Positions 23,580-31,768 of a DNA stretch of 38,049 bases are shown piece by piece (positions within the stretch are counted from its first letter, which is position 1; every line of letters starts with the position of its first letter). The DNA is taken from positions 1-38,049 of the forward strand of contig CALMMQ010000090.1 of NCBI GenBank assembly GCA_937868725.1, given 5' to 3'. A program made the position numbers and the translations under genes. The notes under the pieces are model-generated. The model made no database searches, had not been told where the DNA came from, and was given only the letters and a program-made list of their open reading frames with translations. This DNA is from an uncultured Pleomorphomonas sp. Lineage in GTDB: Bacteria > Pseudomonadota > Alphaproteobacteria > Rhizobiales > Pleomorphomonadaceae.

Positions 23580-24970
23580 AGAAGCTCGACGCCTTCATCG
23601 GGGACGGGCCGCACCATCCCTCCAGCCTCAGGGCCTTTCTCGCGGCGCTGCCGGAGCGACAGGCCCTGACCGTCGATCGCGACGGCGCCGAGGACTTCGT
23701 CGCCACGGCGCTGGTTCTCGAAATGGAGCGTCAGGGCCGCGACGAGGTGGTCGCGTTCACCGGCGGCGACGTCCCGGTGGTCACCAACATCTTCGGCAGC
23801 CGCGAGCGTATCTGCGCCATCGCTGGCGCCCATGACCAGCCGAGCTTCTCCGATCGCTGGATGGGCGCGCTCGCCGCCGGCATCCGGCCGGAGGTCGTCG
23901 CCGGCGACGCGCCGGTGCAGGAGGTGGTCATCCGCGGCGATGCCATCGACGCCGGCAAGCTGCCGATCTCGCAGCATTTCCGCGACGACGCCGGCCGCTA
24001 CATCGGCTCTGGCGTGCTGATCTGCAAGGATCCGGACACCGGCGTCCGCAACCTTTCCTACCAGCGGCTGCAGCTCAAGGGGCCGGCTCTGTTCGGGGCC
24101 AGCCTGCATTCGCGCGGCCACATCTGGGAACACCTCCAGCGCTCGAAAGCGCGCGGCAGGAACCTGCCGGTCGCCGTGGTGATCGGCGTCCACCCGGCGA
24201 TCAACCTCGCCGCCTCCGCCAAGGTGGCCATGGAGGTCGACGAACTCGACATCGCCTGCGGTCTCATCGGGCAGCCGATCCCGCTGGCGCGCTGCCTGAC
24301 GATCGACGTCGAGGTGCCAGCCTACGCCGAGTACGTCATCGAAGGCGAAATCCTCTGCGACGAGGAGGCCGACGAAGGCCCCTACGGCGAATACACCGGC
24401 TATTCGACCTATCGATCGACGCGCAACCTGTTCCGGGTTTCGGCGATCACCCATCGCCGCGCCCCGGTGTTCCACGACATCATCCCCGGCTACTCGCAGG
24501 AACACCTGCTGCTGGCGCGGGCGCCGCGCGAGGCCATCCATTTTGCGCGGCTTCGCGAGGCCGTGCCGCAGGTGACGGCGCTGACCTATCCCAAGTCGGG
24601 GACGCATTTCCACGCCTACGTCACCATCGCCAAGACGGCGGAAGGGCAGGCGAGGCAGGCGCTGATGGCGCTGTTCGGGCTCGACCCTTACGTCAAGCTG
24701 GCGATCGCCATCGATCCCGAAATCGACGCCACCAACGATCAGGACGTCCTCTGGGCGCTTGCGACCCGTTTCCAGGCCGATACCGACATGTTCATGGTCC
24801 CGAACGTCCTGTGCAACCGCCTCGATCCGTCGTCGCGGCAGGGCATGGCGGCGAAGATGGGCCTCGACGCCACCACGCCCGCCGACTGGGACGGCCAGCG
24901 GACGGCGCTGCCCGACACGGCGCGGCAACTGGCGGCACTGATCCTCAAGGACGCCCCGGCCCATGAGTGA
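23576..24970 (+). CDS. UbiD-family decarboxylase (prenylated-FMN dependent)
   Basis: A 464-residue UbiD-family (de)carboxylase. The hallmark EGPYGEYTGY puts Glu267 and Glu272 five residues apart, as in the catalytic pair of fungal Fdc1, and Arg164 in NLSYQRLQLK is a candidate for the third catalytic residue. These enzymes use prenylated FMN to remove CO2 from aromatic, heteroaromatic or alpha,beta-unsaturated acids. Members include furan-, pyrrole- and protocatechuate-type decarboxylases; this one cannot be narrowed further. The GTG start overlaps the aldehyde dehydrogenase stop and has AAGGAG eight bases upstream. The cofactor enzyme UbiX is encoded immediately after, overlapping by eight bases. 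Confidence 0.88.
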   Translation: MKKLDAFIGDGPHHPSSLRAFLAALPERQALTVDRDGAEDFVATALVLEMERQGRDEVVAFTGGDVPVVTNIFGSRERICAIAGAHDQPSFSDRWMGALAAGIRPEVVAGDAPVQEVVIRGDAIDAGKLPISQHFRDDAGRYIGSGVLICKDPDTGVRNLSYQRLQLKGPALFGASLHSRGHIWEHLQRSKARGRNLPVAVVIGVHPAINLAASAKVAMEVDELDIACGLIGQPIPLARCLTIDVEVPAYAEYVIEGEILCDEEADEGPYGEYTGYSTYRSTRNLFRVSAITHRRAPVFHDIIPGYSQEHLLLARAPREAIHFARLREAVPQVTALTYPKSGTHFHAYVTIAKTAEGQARQALMALFGLDPYVKLAIAIDPEIDATNDQDVLWALATRFQADTDMFMVPNVLCNRLDPSSRQGMAAKMGLDATTPADWDGQRTALPDTARQLAALILKDAPAHE

Positions 24971-25556
24971 GAAACCCCGCGAACGCGTCATCGTCGGCAT
25001 CACCGGGGCGTCGGGCGCCGTCTACGGCCTCCGCTGTCTCGACCTGCTGCGCGAGGCCGGCGTCGAAACCCATCTCGTCGTCAGTCGGGCCGGGGAACTG
25101 ACGCTGCGTCACGAGGCCGGCCTCGGCCTCGCCGACATGAAAGCGAGATGCGACCATCTGCATCGGATCGGGAACGTCGGCGCCAGCATCGCCAGCGGTT
25201 CCTTCCGCGTCCGCGGCATGATCGTCGCACCCTGTTCGATCCGGACCCTCTCCGAGATCGCCTCGGGCATCACCTCGAGCCTGCTGACGCGCGCGGCCGA
25301 CGTGATGCTGAAGGAGCGCCGGCCGCTGGTGCTGATGGTCCGCGAGAGCCCGCTGCATCTCGGACATATCCGGTCCATGGCGGCCGCCGCCGAGATCGGC
25401 GCCATCATCGCCCCGCCCATGCCGGCCTTCTACACCGCGCCGCGTTCGATCGAGGACCTCGTCGATCATTCGGTGTCGCGAAGCCTCGGCCTGCTCGGTC
25501 TCGACGACATCGCCGTCAAAAGCTGGACCGGCCTCGGCGACAGGGCGGGGGACTGA
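24963..25556 (+). CDS. ubiX: flavin prenyltransferase UbiX
   Basis: A 197-residue flavoprotein that prenylates FMN (from dimethylallyl phosphate) to make the cofactor of UbiD enzymes. The N-terminal GITGASGAVYG (from about residue 13) binds the flavin phosphate; APCSIRTLSEIASG and the C-terminal PAFYTAPRS(I) segment are family-typical. Its start overlaps the ubiD end, which fixes its role: supplying cofactor to the decarboxylase next to it rather than, or as well as, ubiquinone synthesis. It ends the operon; the oppositely oriented tetR gene ends 30 bases away. Confidence 0.92.
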   Translation: MSEKPRERVIVGITGASGAVYGLRCLDLLREAGVETHLVVSRAGELTLRHEAGLGLADMKARCDHLHRIGNVGASIASGSFRVRGMIVAPCSIRTLSEIASGITSSLLTRAADVMLKERRPLVLMVRESPLHLGHIRSMAAAAEIGAIIAPPMPAFYTAPRSIEDLVDHSVSRSLGLLGLDDIAVKSWTGLGDRAGD

Positions 25557-25586
25557 GCTGGAGGAGCGCGCTTCTGCGTGTCGGCA

Positions 25587-26279
25587 TCATTGCGATCCCT
25601 GCTGCGGCACCAGGCTCGACAGTACCGTGTCGACGATCGTCCGCGCCGCGACGTCGAAATCGCCGCGCCGGAGTTTGGGTTGCTCCAGCGCGTCGCAGGC
25701 CAGGATTTCGAAGTCGGCATAGAACTGGGTCATGCCCCACAGCATGATCAGGAGATGGCGGGGATCGACCGGCCTGAGCTTGCCGGCAGCGATCCAGCCG
25801 TCGATGGTCGCCGCGTGGGTGCGCGTCACATCGCGCATGTGCTGACGGTCCTTGCGGCTCAGGAAGCGGGCGCCGCCGATGATCTCGCTGGCGAAGACGC
25901 GCGATTCCTCGCCGTGCTTGCGGGCGTGCTCCAGCTTGGCGCGAACGTACCCTTCCAGCGCCCGGCGCGGGTCGGCGTCGGGAGTGATGTGCGCGAGCGC
26001 CGCGTCCCAGTCGCCGATGAGGCGCTTGATCACGGCGTCGTAGACGTCCTCCTTGGAGGAAAAATAATAGTAGACGTTGGCTTTGGGCAGGCCGGCGGCC
26101 TCGGCGATCTCGGCGATGCGCGTTCCCTCGAACCCCTTGCGGGAAAACAGCGTCGTCGCCGCCTTGAGGATGCGGGCGACGTTGCGACGGCGGACGCCGT
26201 CCTCGCGACCGCCGTCGGGTGCGGCCGGCTTGCGCCGCGTGTCGCCCTTGACGGGCTCGCCGATACCATCTCCGTCCAA
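25587..26279 (-). CDS. TetR-family regulator, RutR-like
   Basis: A TetR/AcrR regulator with the helix-turn-helix at about residues 30-75 (TRIAEIAEAAGLPKANVYYYF), very close to the RutR/YcdC branch, and a matching C-terminal domain (VARTIVDTVL). RutR senses uracil/thymine and binds TTGACCANNTGGTCAA; two such sites lie between this gene and the nucleoside importer, supporting regulation by a free pyrimidine base. The chosen start is TTG 26279, nine bases behind AGGGGA, giving about 230 residues; an in-frame ATG at 26372 would add 31 residues unusual for the family and lacks a ribosome binding site. It is divergent from the operon it probably controls. Confidence 0.85.
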   Translation of the reverse strand: MDGDGIGEPVKGDTRRKPAAPDGGREDGVRRRNVARILKAATTLFSRKGFEGTRIAEIAEAAGLPKANVYYYFSSKEDVYDAVIKRLIGDWDAALAHITPDADPRRALEGYVRAKLEHARKHGEESRVFASEIIGGARFLSRKDRQHMRDVTRTHAATIDGWIAAGKLRPVDPRHLLIMLWGMTQFYADFEILACDALEQPKLRRGDFDVAARTIVDTVLSSLVPQQGSQ

Positions 26280-26443
26280 GGTGCCTGTCCCCTTTCTCCG
26301 GGCTTCCGGGTGTTGCCGGTCGTATCCATTTTTGCAGATCTGGTCGGGAAAGCCAATTCGAAAAGCAGACATACTGCTTAATTTATCGCACTTCGCCTAA
26401 ACAATAAGCGATTGACGAACAACAACTTATTGCCGAATTAAAA

Positions 26444-26461
26444 TCTGACCAAATGGTCAGA
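26444..26461. promoter_or_regulatory. RutR-box-like operator 1
   Basis: TCTGACCAAATGGTCAGA is palindromic except for the central AA. It contains the complete TGACCANNTGGTCA core known for RutR. It lies upstream of the candidate importer promoter and on the promoter side of the tetR gene. Confidence 0.75.
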
Positions 26462-26478
26462 AAAACAGGACAAAGAAG

Positions 26479-26508
26479 TTGACTCTTTGGTCAGGTCGCG
26501 CCTATGCT
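26479..26508 (+). promoter_or_regulatory. candidate importer-operon promoter with RutR-box-like operator 2
   Basis: TTGACT (26479-26484) and TATGCT (26503-26508) are separated by 18 bases. The -35 is part of a second, weaker RutR-like box, TTGACTCTTTGGTCAG (26479-26494), so repressor binding would exclude RNA polymerase. The leader to the first gene is then about 230 bases. Confidence 0.6.
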
Positions 26509-26594
26509 CGACCCCAATGGAAGAAGCGACGGCCGACATCCCAGGCGATGAACGGGCCGCGACATTCAGGGACTGCCACACGAAATCCGACCGA

Positions 26595-26655
26595 CGCGCC
26601 GTTTGGCGCGCGTGGTCTGGTGTCCGTAATCGATCGCGGGCCGGCGTCTGCCGGC
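26595..26655 (+). other. two hairpins in the leader of the nucleoside operon
   Basis: CGCGCC-GTTT-GGCGCG (26595-26610) and GCCGGC-GTCT-GCCGGC (26640-26655) are perfect six-base stems with four-base loops in the 5' leader. There is no T-run. An open frame from ATG 26517 crosses the leader and ends on the first gene's start (ATGA), but its composition is not gene-like. Confidence 0.35.
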
Positions 26656-26746
26656 GCCGGTCGCCGCGATCCGGTCGGGCGTCTCCGTCGCTCTTTCAGG
26701 ACGAGGTCACTCGCGCCGATGGCGCCTTGAGCCGAGGAAGCATCCC

Positions 26747-27805
26747 ATGACCAGATTCCTGTCCGATCTCGACGGTTTCGGCCGTCCGCTTTCGCGTCGT
26801 ACCCTTCTGAAGGCCGCCGCCGGCACCGCGGCGGCGGGAGTCGCCACCGGCCTCCTGCCGGCGATGGCGGCCGGCGGCCTCGTGGCCCTGGTCCACACCC
26901 AGGCGGCCGGCGACAACGGTCCCGTCGACAGCATGATCGAGAAGCTTACCGCCCTTGCCAAGGACAAGGGCTTCGAGACGCGCGTCGTCTACGCGGCCGA
27001 TCCCGCCACCTACGAGACGATCTTCCGCACGCTCGGCGACGCCGGCGCTTCCATCATCGTCTCGACCTTCAACGAGGTGGCCGAAGCCTTCAAGGCGCTG
27101 GCACCCGAATACCCCGACACCAAATGGATCCAGCTGTTCGGCGACCCGATCGAGCCGTCGCTGCCGAACGTCGTCACGGTGTCCTACGACTACTATCTCG
27201 GCTGCTATCTCTCGGGCCTGTTCGGCGCGCTGGTCTCCTTGACCGGCAAGCTCGGCTACATCGGCGGCATCTCGATACCGCCCCTCAACGCCGACGTTAA
27301 CGCCATCAAGGTCGGTTCGGCCGCCGTCAAGGCCGACGCCACGCTGTCGGCGGCGTTCGCCGGTTCGTTCCAGGATCCGGCCAAGGGCCAGGAAATCGCG
27401 ACGCAGATGTACAAGGGCGGCATCGACTACATCCAGACCGACTCGGCGGCCACCGACGCCGGCATCATCGCCGCCGCCAACGAGGGCAAGAACCTGATGG
27501 TCAGCGCCATCTCGCCGGCGCAGTACAAGCTCGGTCCGTCGACCGTGATCTCGCTGGTATCGCTCGATTTCGGGCAGTCGCTCCACAACGAAGTCTCCCG
27601 TGCCCTGGCCGACGGCTGGAAGGGCGGCCACGTCAGCACCGGTCTCGGCACCGGCGTCATCGACTTCCTGCTGTCGCCGGTGTTTGTCGAGAAGGGACCG
27701 GCCAAGCTCGTCGCCAAGGCCAAGGCGGTCTGGCCGCAGGTGGAGGCCGCTAAGGCCGACATCATCGCCGGCAAGCTCGAGGTCCCCTTCAACACGACTC
27801 TTTGA
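26747..27805 (+). CDS. BMP-family (PnrA-like) nucleoside-binding protein of an ABC importer, Tat-exported
   Basis: A 352-residue periplasmic binding protein of the BMP/Med/PnrA family, whose studied members bind purine or pyrimidine nucleosides. The N-terminus has a twin-arginine signal SRRTLLK (residues 16-22) followed by an Ala-rich helix, so it is probably exported folded through Tat, less usual for this family. Family features include the LVHTQAAGDNGP start and LGCYLSGLFGALVS. With the ATPase and two permeases that follow it makes a four-component importer of the BmpA-NupABC kind. The choice of nucleoside as ligand rests on family and on the nucleoside hydrolase and phosphorylase in the operon. 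Confidence 0.85.
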   Translation: MTRFLSDLDGFGRPLSRRTLLKAAAGTAAAGVATGLLPAMAAGGLVALVHTQAAGDNGPVDSMIEKLTALAKDKGFETRVVYAADPATYETIFRTLGDAGASIIVSTFNEVAEAFKALAPEYPDTKWIQLFGDPIEPSLPNVVTVSYDYYLGCYLSGLFGALVSLTGKLGYIGGISIPPLNADVNAIKVGSAAVKADATLSAAFAGSFQDPAKGQEIATQMYKGGIDYIQTDSAATDAGIIAAANEGKNLMVSAISPAQYKLGPSTVISLVSLDFGQSLHNEVSRALADGWKGGHVSTGLGTGVIDFLLSPVFVEKGPAKLVAKAKAVWPQVEAAKADIIAGKLEVPFNTTL

Positions 27806-27823
27806 CGAGAGAGCACCCGCGCG

Positions 27824-29377
27824 ATGACCGATTCGATCCCTCCGGCGCTCGTCTGCCGCGACATAACCGTCAGATTTGGTGACTTCGTCGCGTTGTCGGA
27901 CGTGAACCTGTCGTTCGAGCGGGGCTGCATCCATGCCGTCGTCGGTCAGAACGGCGCCGGCAAGACGACGTTCGCTCGCGTCGCCGCCGGCCTGATCCGG
28001 CCCGACGCGGGCGCCGTCGCCATCGATGGCCAGCCGATGCCGCTCGGCAAGGTGCGGGAGGCGCGGCGGCTCGGCGTCGAGCTGGTTCACCAGAGTTTCG
28101 CCCTGCCGCCGTCATTCTCCATCGCCGAGGCCATGGAGTTCGGCGCCGAGCGCTTCGGCCCGGTTTTTTCCGCCCGCGGTCTCGTCAACCGCTGGCGGTC
28201 GCACCTCGAGGCTCTCGACATCGACGTCGATCCGCGAAAGAGCATCCGCGACCTGCCTGTCGAGACGCAGCAGAGCGTCGAGATCGCCCGCGCCATGGTT
28301 TCGGACGCCAGCATCCTCATTCTGGACGAGCCGACGGCGGTCCTGTCGCCGACGGGCGCCGAGGCGCTGTTCGAACGCGTCCGCCGGCTCAAGAAGAACG
28401 GTGTCACCGTCATTCTCGTCCTGCACAAGATCCGCGAAGTGCTCGCGGTCGCCGACACCGTCAGCGTGCTGCGCGGCGGCCGTCTGGTGGCGGCGACGCA
28501 ACCGATGGCGTCGCTCTCCGCCTCGGCCATCGCTGACATGATCGTCGGCGGGACCTCGGCGAACGACGACGACGCCAATGCCCTGGTCGGGGCCGAGCGT
28601 CCGCGCCACGCATCCGCCGCGACGACCGGCGCCACGGCGGCGATTCTCCAGCTGGACGGGGTGTCGACGCTTGCCGACGGCGAAGGGCCGCCGCTCGACG
28701 ACGTCTCGCTCGAACTGCGGCCCGGCGAGATCGTCGGCGTCGCCGGCGTCGAAGGCAACGGTCAGAAGACGCTGGTGCGGGTCATCGCCGGTCTCGCCGG
28801 TCTCGGGCGCGGCGGCATCGAACTTGCCGGCATCGACGTGTCGGCGGCGGACCTCGCCGAACGCCGCCGCCTCGGCCTCAGCATCATCCCGTTCGAGCGC
28901 AACAGCGAAGGCCTCAGCCTCAACAGTTCGTTATGGGAGAACTGGTCCATCCGCTCTCTTCTCTCCGGGCGCCTGCTGAGGCCGATCCGACCCGGAGCCC
29001 TGCGCGAGCAGAGCGATGCGGCGCTGAAACGCTGGGACGTCCGCTATCGCAGCAGCGAGCAGCGGGCCGGGTCGCTGTCGGGCGGCAACGCCCAGAAGCT
29101 GATCTTCGCCCGCGAGGTGCACGACGGCGCCCGCCTGATCATCGCCGCGCAACCGACGCGCGGCCTTGACATCGGCGCCACCGCCTTCGTCTGGCAGGCC
29201 TTGCGCGACGCCCGCGATCGCGGCGCCGCCGTGCTGCTGATCTCGTCCGATCTCGACGAACTGTTCGACATTTCCGATCGGCTGGTGGTGATGCTGTCGG
29301 GCCGGATCGTCGCGGACTACCGCCCTCCCTACGCCCTCGGCGCCGTCGGCGCCGCCATGACCGGAGCGGAAGCGTGA
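27824..29377 (+). CDS. ABC transporter ATP-binding protein, double ATPase (nucleoside/sugar type)
   Basis: A 517-residue protein with two ABC domains in tandem, as in RbsA and YufO/NupO. Domain 1 has Walker A GQNGAGKTT (41-49) and Walker B ILDEPTAVL (Asp168, Glu169) but a degenerate signature (PVETQQSVEIARAM). Domain 2 has the usual degenerate Walker A GVEGNGQKT (308-316) and a good signature LSGGNAQKLIFARE. This asymmetry is normal for the family. It powers the two permeases encoded next; its TGA overlaps the GTG start of the first. Confidence 0.92.
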   Translation: MTDSIPPALVCRDITVRFGDFVALSDVNLSFERGCIHAVVGQNGAGKTTFARVAAGLIRPDAGAVAIDGQPMPLGKVREARRLGVELVHQSFALPPSFSIAEAMEFGAERFGPVFSARGLVNRWRSHLEALDIDVDPRKSIRDLPVETQQSVEIARAMVSDASILILDEPTAVLSPTGAEALFERVRRLKKNGVTVILVLHKIREVLAVADTVSVLRGGRLVAATQPMASLSASAIADMIVGGTSANDDDANALVGAERPRHASAATTGATAAILQLDGVSTLADGEGPPLDDVSLELRPGEIVGVAGVEGNGQKTLVRVIAGLAGLGRGGIELAGIDVSAADLAERRRLGLSIIPFERNSEGLSLNSSLWENWSIRSLLSGRLLRPIRPGALREQSDAALKRWDVRYRSSEQRAGSLSGGNAQKLIFAREVHDGARLIIAAQPTRGLDIGATAFVWQALRDARDRGAAVLLISSDLDELFDISDRLVVMLSGRIVADYRPPYALGAVGAAMTGAEA

Positions 29378-30432
29378 ACAGCAATTTCATTACCATCCTC
29401 CGCGCCGCCGTCTTCGTCGTCCTGGCGCTGGCTCTCTGCGGCGTCATCTTCGAGTTCGCCGGCTATTCGGCGCCGGCCATGTTCACGTCCATCGCCGAGG
29501 GGGCGTTTCTGAGGAGCGGCGGCCTGACGCAGAGCCTGCGCTGGGCCATACCGCTGTTCATCACCGCCGTCGGCGTCGGCCTGTCGTTCCGCTGCGGCTT
29601 CTTCAACATCGGCGCGCAGGGGCAGTTCTACGCCGGCGCCATCGCCGCGACCTGCGCCGCCACCTGGCTCGACGGCGCGCCGGCTCTCGTGCTGGTGCCG
29701 CTGTCGCTCGTCGCCGGCATGGCCGGCGGCGCCTTGTGGGCGCTGTGGCCGGGGCTCCTGCGCCTGAGGTCGGGAACCGACGAGACCATCACCACGCTGA
29801 TGGGCAATTTCCTGGCGACGCTGCTTCTCATCTACGTCACCACCGGGCCGCTCAAGGATCCGTCCGGCAGCGGGCAGCAATCGTCGAGCCGGCCGCTCGC
29901 CGCCGCCTATCGCATCTCCAATTCGCTCGGCCTGTCGCCGACCATCATCGCGGTCGCCGTCGTGGTCGGCGTGCTAATGTGGCTCCTCGTCAACCGCAGC
30001 GCCTTCGGCGTCGTCGCCAGTCTCGCCGGCCGCAATCCGGTGATGGTGCGCTGGCAGGGCGCCAAGGTCTGGTGGCTCGGTCTTTCGAGCTTCCTGCTGG
30101 CGGGCGGTCTGGCGGGGCTCGCCGGGACGCTTGAGGTGTTCGGACCGAACGGCCGGCTGGTCGGCGGCTTCCTGCCCGCGCACGGCTTCACCGCCACGCT
30201 GATCGCCCTCGTCGCCAACCTGTCGGTGGGCGGAACGGCGGCCGCGGCCCTGTTCTTCGGCGGTCTGGCGTCGGCCGCGCTCTATCTGCCGATCATGGCC
30301 GGCCTGCCGTCGGCGGCGATCGACATCATCAACGCCGCCATCGCCCTGTTCATCACGGCCCGGTCGGCACGCGTCGATCGTGTCCTCGGTCGGTTGACCG
30401 GATTGGCCTCCAGCCGTGGGAAAGCGCCATGA
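29374..30432 (+). CDS. ABC transporter permease 1 (BMP-type nucleoside importer)
   Basis: A 352-residue BPD_transp_2 (branched-chain/ribose-type) permease with roughly nine or ten membrane helices. GLSFRCGFFNIGAQGQF is the hallmark of the NupP/YufP permeases, and the coupling segment GRNPVMVRWQGAKVWW follows in the middle. It pairs with the next permease to make the membrane channel. The GTG start overlaps the ATPase stop and has GGAG upstream; the 3' end overlaps the next gene as ATGA. Confidence 0.9.
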   Translation: MNSNFITILRAAVFVVLALALCGVIFEFAGYSAPAMFTSIAEGAFLRSGGLTQSLRWAIPLFITAVGVGLSFRCGFFNIGAQGQFYAGAIAATCAATWLDGAPALVLVPLSLVAGMAGGALWALWPGLLRLRSGTDETITTLMGNFLATLLLIYVTTGPLKDPSGSGQQSSSRPLAAAYRISNSLGLSPTIIAVAVVVGVLMWLLVNRSAFGVVASLAGRNPVMVRWQGAKVWWLGLSSFLLAGGLAGLAGTLEVFGPNGRLVGGFLPAHGFTATLIALVANLSVGGTAAAALFFGGLASAALYLPIMAGLPSAAIDIINAAIALFITARSARVDRVLGRLTGLASSRGKAP

Positions 30433-31319
30433 ACGATCTCGTCGTCGCCATCCTCCGTTCGGGAACCCCACTCGTCTATGTCACGCTCGCCGGTGTCGTC
30501 GCCCAGCGCGCCGGCATCTGGCACCTCGGCCTCGAGGGCGTCATGATCATCGGCGCGGCGTCGACGATCATCGGCATCGTGCTGACCGGCTCGCTCGGTC
30601 TCGCTCTGATCGCCGCCGTCGTGCTCTGCGTGCTGGCCTCGGTGCTGCTCTGGTTCACCATCGAGAAGCTCAAGGCCAACCCGATCATCGCCGGTCTCGG
30701 CCTGACGGGCCTCGGCGTAGGCGGCACCACGCTGGCTTCGCAGTCGATCTTCGGAAGCCAGGCGTCAATAACGGCGCCCTTCGGCCTGCCGCGCCTCGGC
30801 GAAGCCTTCGGCCCGTTCGCCTCGCTGTCGGTGCTGGTGGCGGCGATGCCGTTCGTGGTGGCGTTGCTGTGGGTGCTGTTGCGCCGGACGCGCTTCGGCC
30901 TGCAGCTGGCGGCCAGCGGCGAGCATCCGTTCGCCGCCCGCGGCGCCGGCGTGGAACCGGCGCGCATGCGCCTCTTTGCGCTGGCTTTCGGCGGCGTTCT
31001 GGCCGCCGCCGGCGGTGCCGAACTCGCCGCCGGCAGTCTGCAGATCTTCGCCCAGAACATGACCGCCGGGCGCGGCTTCATGGCCTTCGCTGCCGTGGTC
31101 TTCGGCGTCTCGCATCCGATCGGAGCTGCCTTCGCCGCCATGTTCTTCTCGCTGGTCGGCGCCCTCGGCATCCGGGCCCAGCTAGTGTTCGGCGACGCCG
31201 TTCCCCACGATCTCCTGCTGGCGCTGCCCTATATCGCCACCGTGTTCGGCGTCTGGCTGAGCGGCCGGCTGCGCGGCGGCGCCGCCTCCTCCGCCTTTGG
31301 CGAACTACGCGACTACTGA
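30429..31319 (+). CDS. ABC transporter permease 2 (BMP-type nucleoside importer)
   Basis: A 296-residue partner permease of the NupQ/YufQ type, about eight membrane helices. The N-terminal half carries RAGIWHLGLEGVMIIGA, the counterpart of the NIGAQGQF segment in permease 1, and ASGEHPFAARGAGVEPARMR is the cytoplasmic coupling region. It forms a heterodimer with permease 1. A VOC-family gene starts nine bases after the stop. Confidence 0.9.
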   Translation: MNDLVVAILRSGTPLVYVTLAGVVAQRAGIWHLGLEGVMIIGAASTIIGIVLTGSLGLALIAAVVLCVLASVLLWFTIEKLKANPIIAGLGLTGLGVGGTTLASQSIFGSQASITAPFGLPRLGEAFGPFASLSVLVAAMPFVVALLWVLLRRTRFGLQLAASGEHPFAARGAGVEPARMRLFALAFGGVLAAAGGAELAAGSLQIFAQNMTAGRGFMAFAAVVFGVSHPIGAAFAAMFFSLVGALGIRAQLVFGDAVPHDLLLALPYIATVFGVWLSGRLRGGAASSAFGELRDY

Positions 31320-31327
31320 GGTTCATC

Positions 31328-31768
31328 ATGTCCTTCGCCCAAGCCCACGCCATATCCGACGTCTGCGTCCTGGTGCGTGATCTCGAAGCCTCGATCGCCT
31401 TCTACCGCGACCGGCTGGGCTTCCGCCTCGCCCATCGCGCGCCGGGATTCGCCGATTTCTCCGGAGCCGGGCTGACGCTCGCGCTTTGGGAACGCGGCCA
31501 TCTCTCCGCCCACACCGGAACGCCGGTCGATCCGACCGCGCCGAGCGCCATGGCGATCGCCGTGAAGTTCGAAAGCGCGGCCGTGCTCGATGCCGCCCAC
31601 GCCGAACTCAGCGCCGCCGGGGTCGCCTTCGTGAGCCCACCGGCCGTCTATCCGTGGAACGCCTACTGCGCCTATTTCGCCGGACCGGACGGCGAAACCT
31701 GGGAGCTCTACGCCTGGCTGCCGGGCGGGGCGCCCGGCGTGCTTCAGCCGAACGGAGACACGCCGTGA
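31328..31768 (+). CDS. VOC-family (glyoxalase/dioxygenase fold) protein
   Basis: A 146-residue vicinal-oxygen-chelate protein with two beta-alpha-beta-beta-beta modules: VCVLVRDLEASIAFYRDRLG near the start and CAYFAGPDGETWELYAW near the end, whose Glu is a typical metal ligand. The usual N-terminal His ligand appears replaced by Asp (ISDVCVLV). Function cannot be assigned; relatives include glyoxalase I, epimerases, dioxygenases and antibiotic-binding proteins. Its place inside a nucleoside operon suggests a role in a modified nucleoside or base, or removal of a reactive by-product (inference). The next gene begins on its stop codon (GTGA). Confidence 0.75.
   Translation: MSFAQAHAISDVCVLVRDLEASIAFYRDRLGFRLAHRAPGFADFSGAGLTLALWERGHLSAHTGTPVDPTAPSAMAIAVKFESAAVLDAAHAELSAAGVAFVSPPAVYPWNAYCAYFAGPDGETWELYAWLPGGAPGVLQPNGDTP

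Noticed and set aside
23477-25003. A 508-codon open frame on the minus strand
   Set aside because: Antisense to UbiD, with shadow-type composition and no recognisable motif.
26517-26750. 78-codon frame across the leader of the nucleoside operon, ending on the first gene's start
   Set aside because: It would begin about nine bases after the candidate -10, has no ribosome binding site, and its arginine/serine-rich translation looks like noise.
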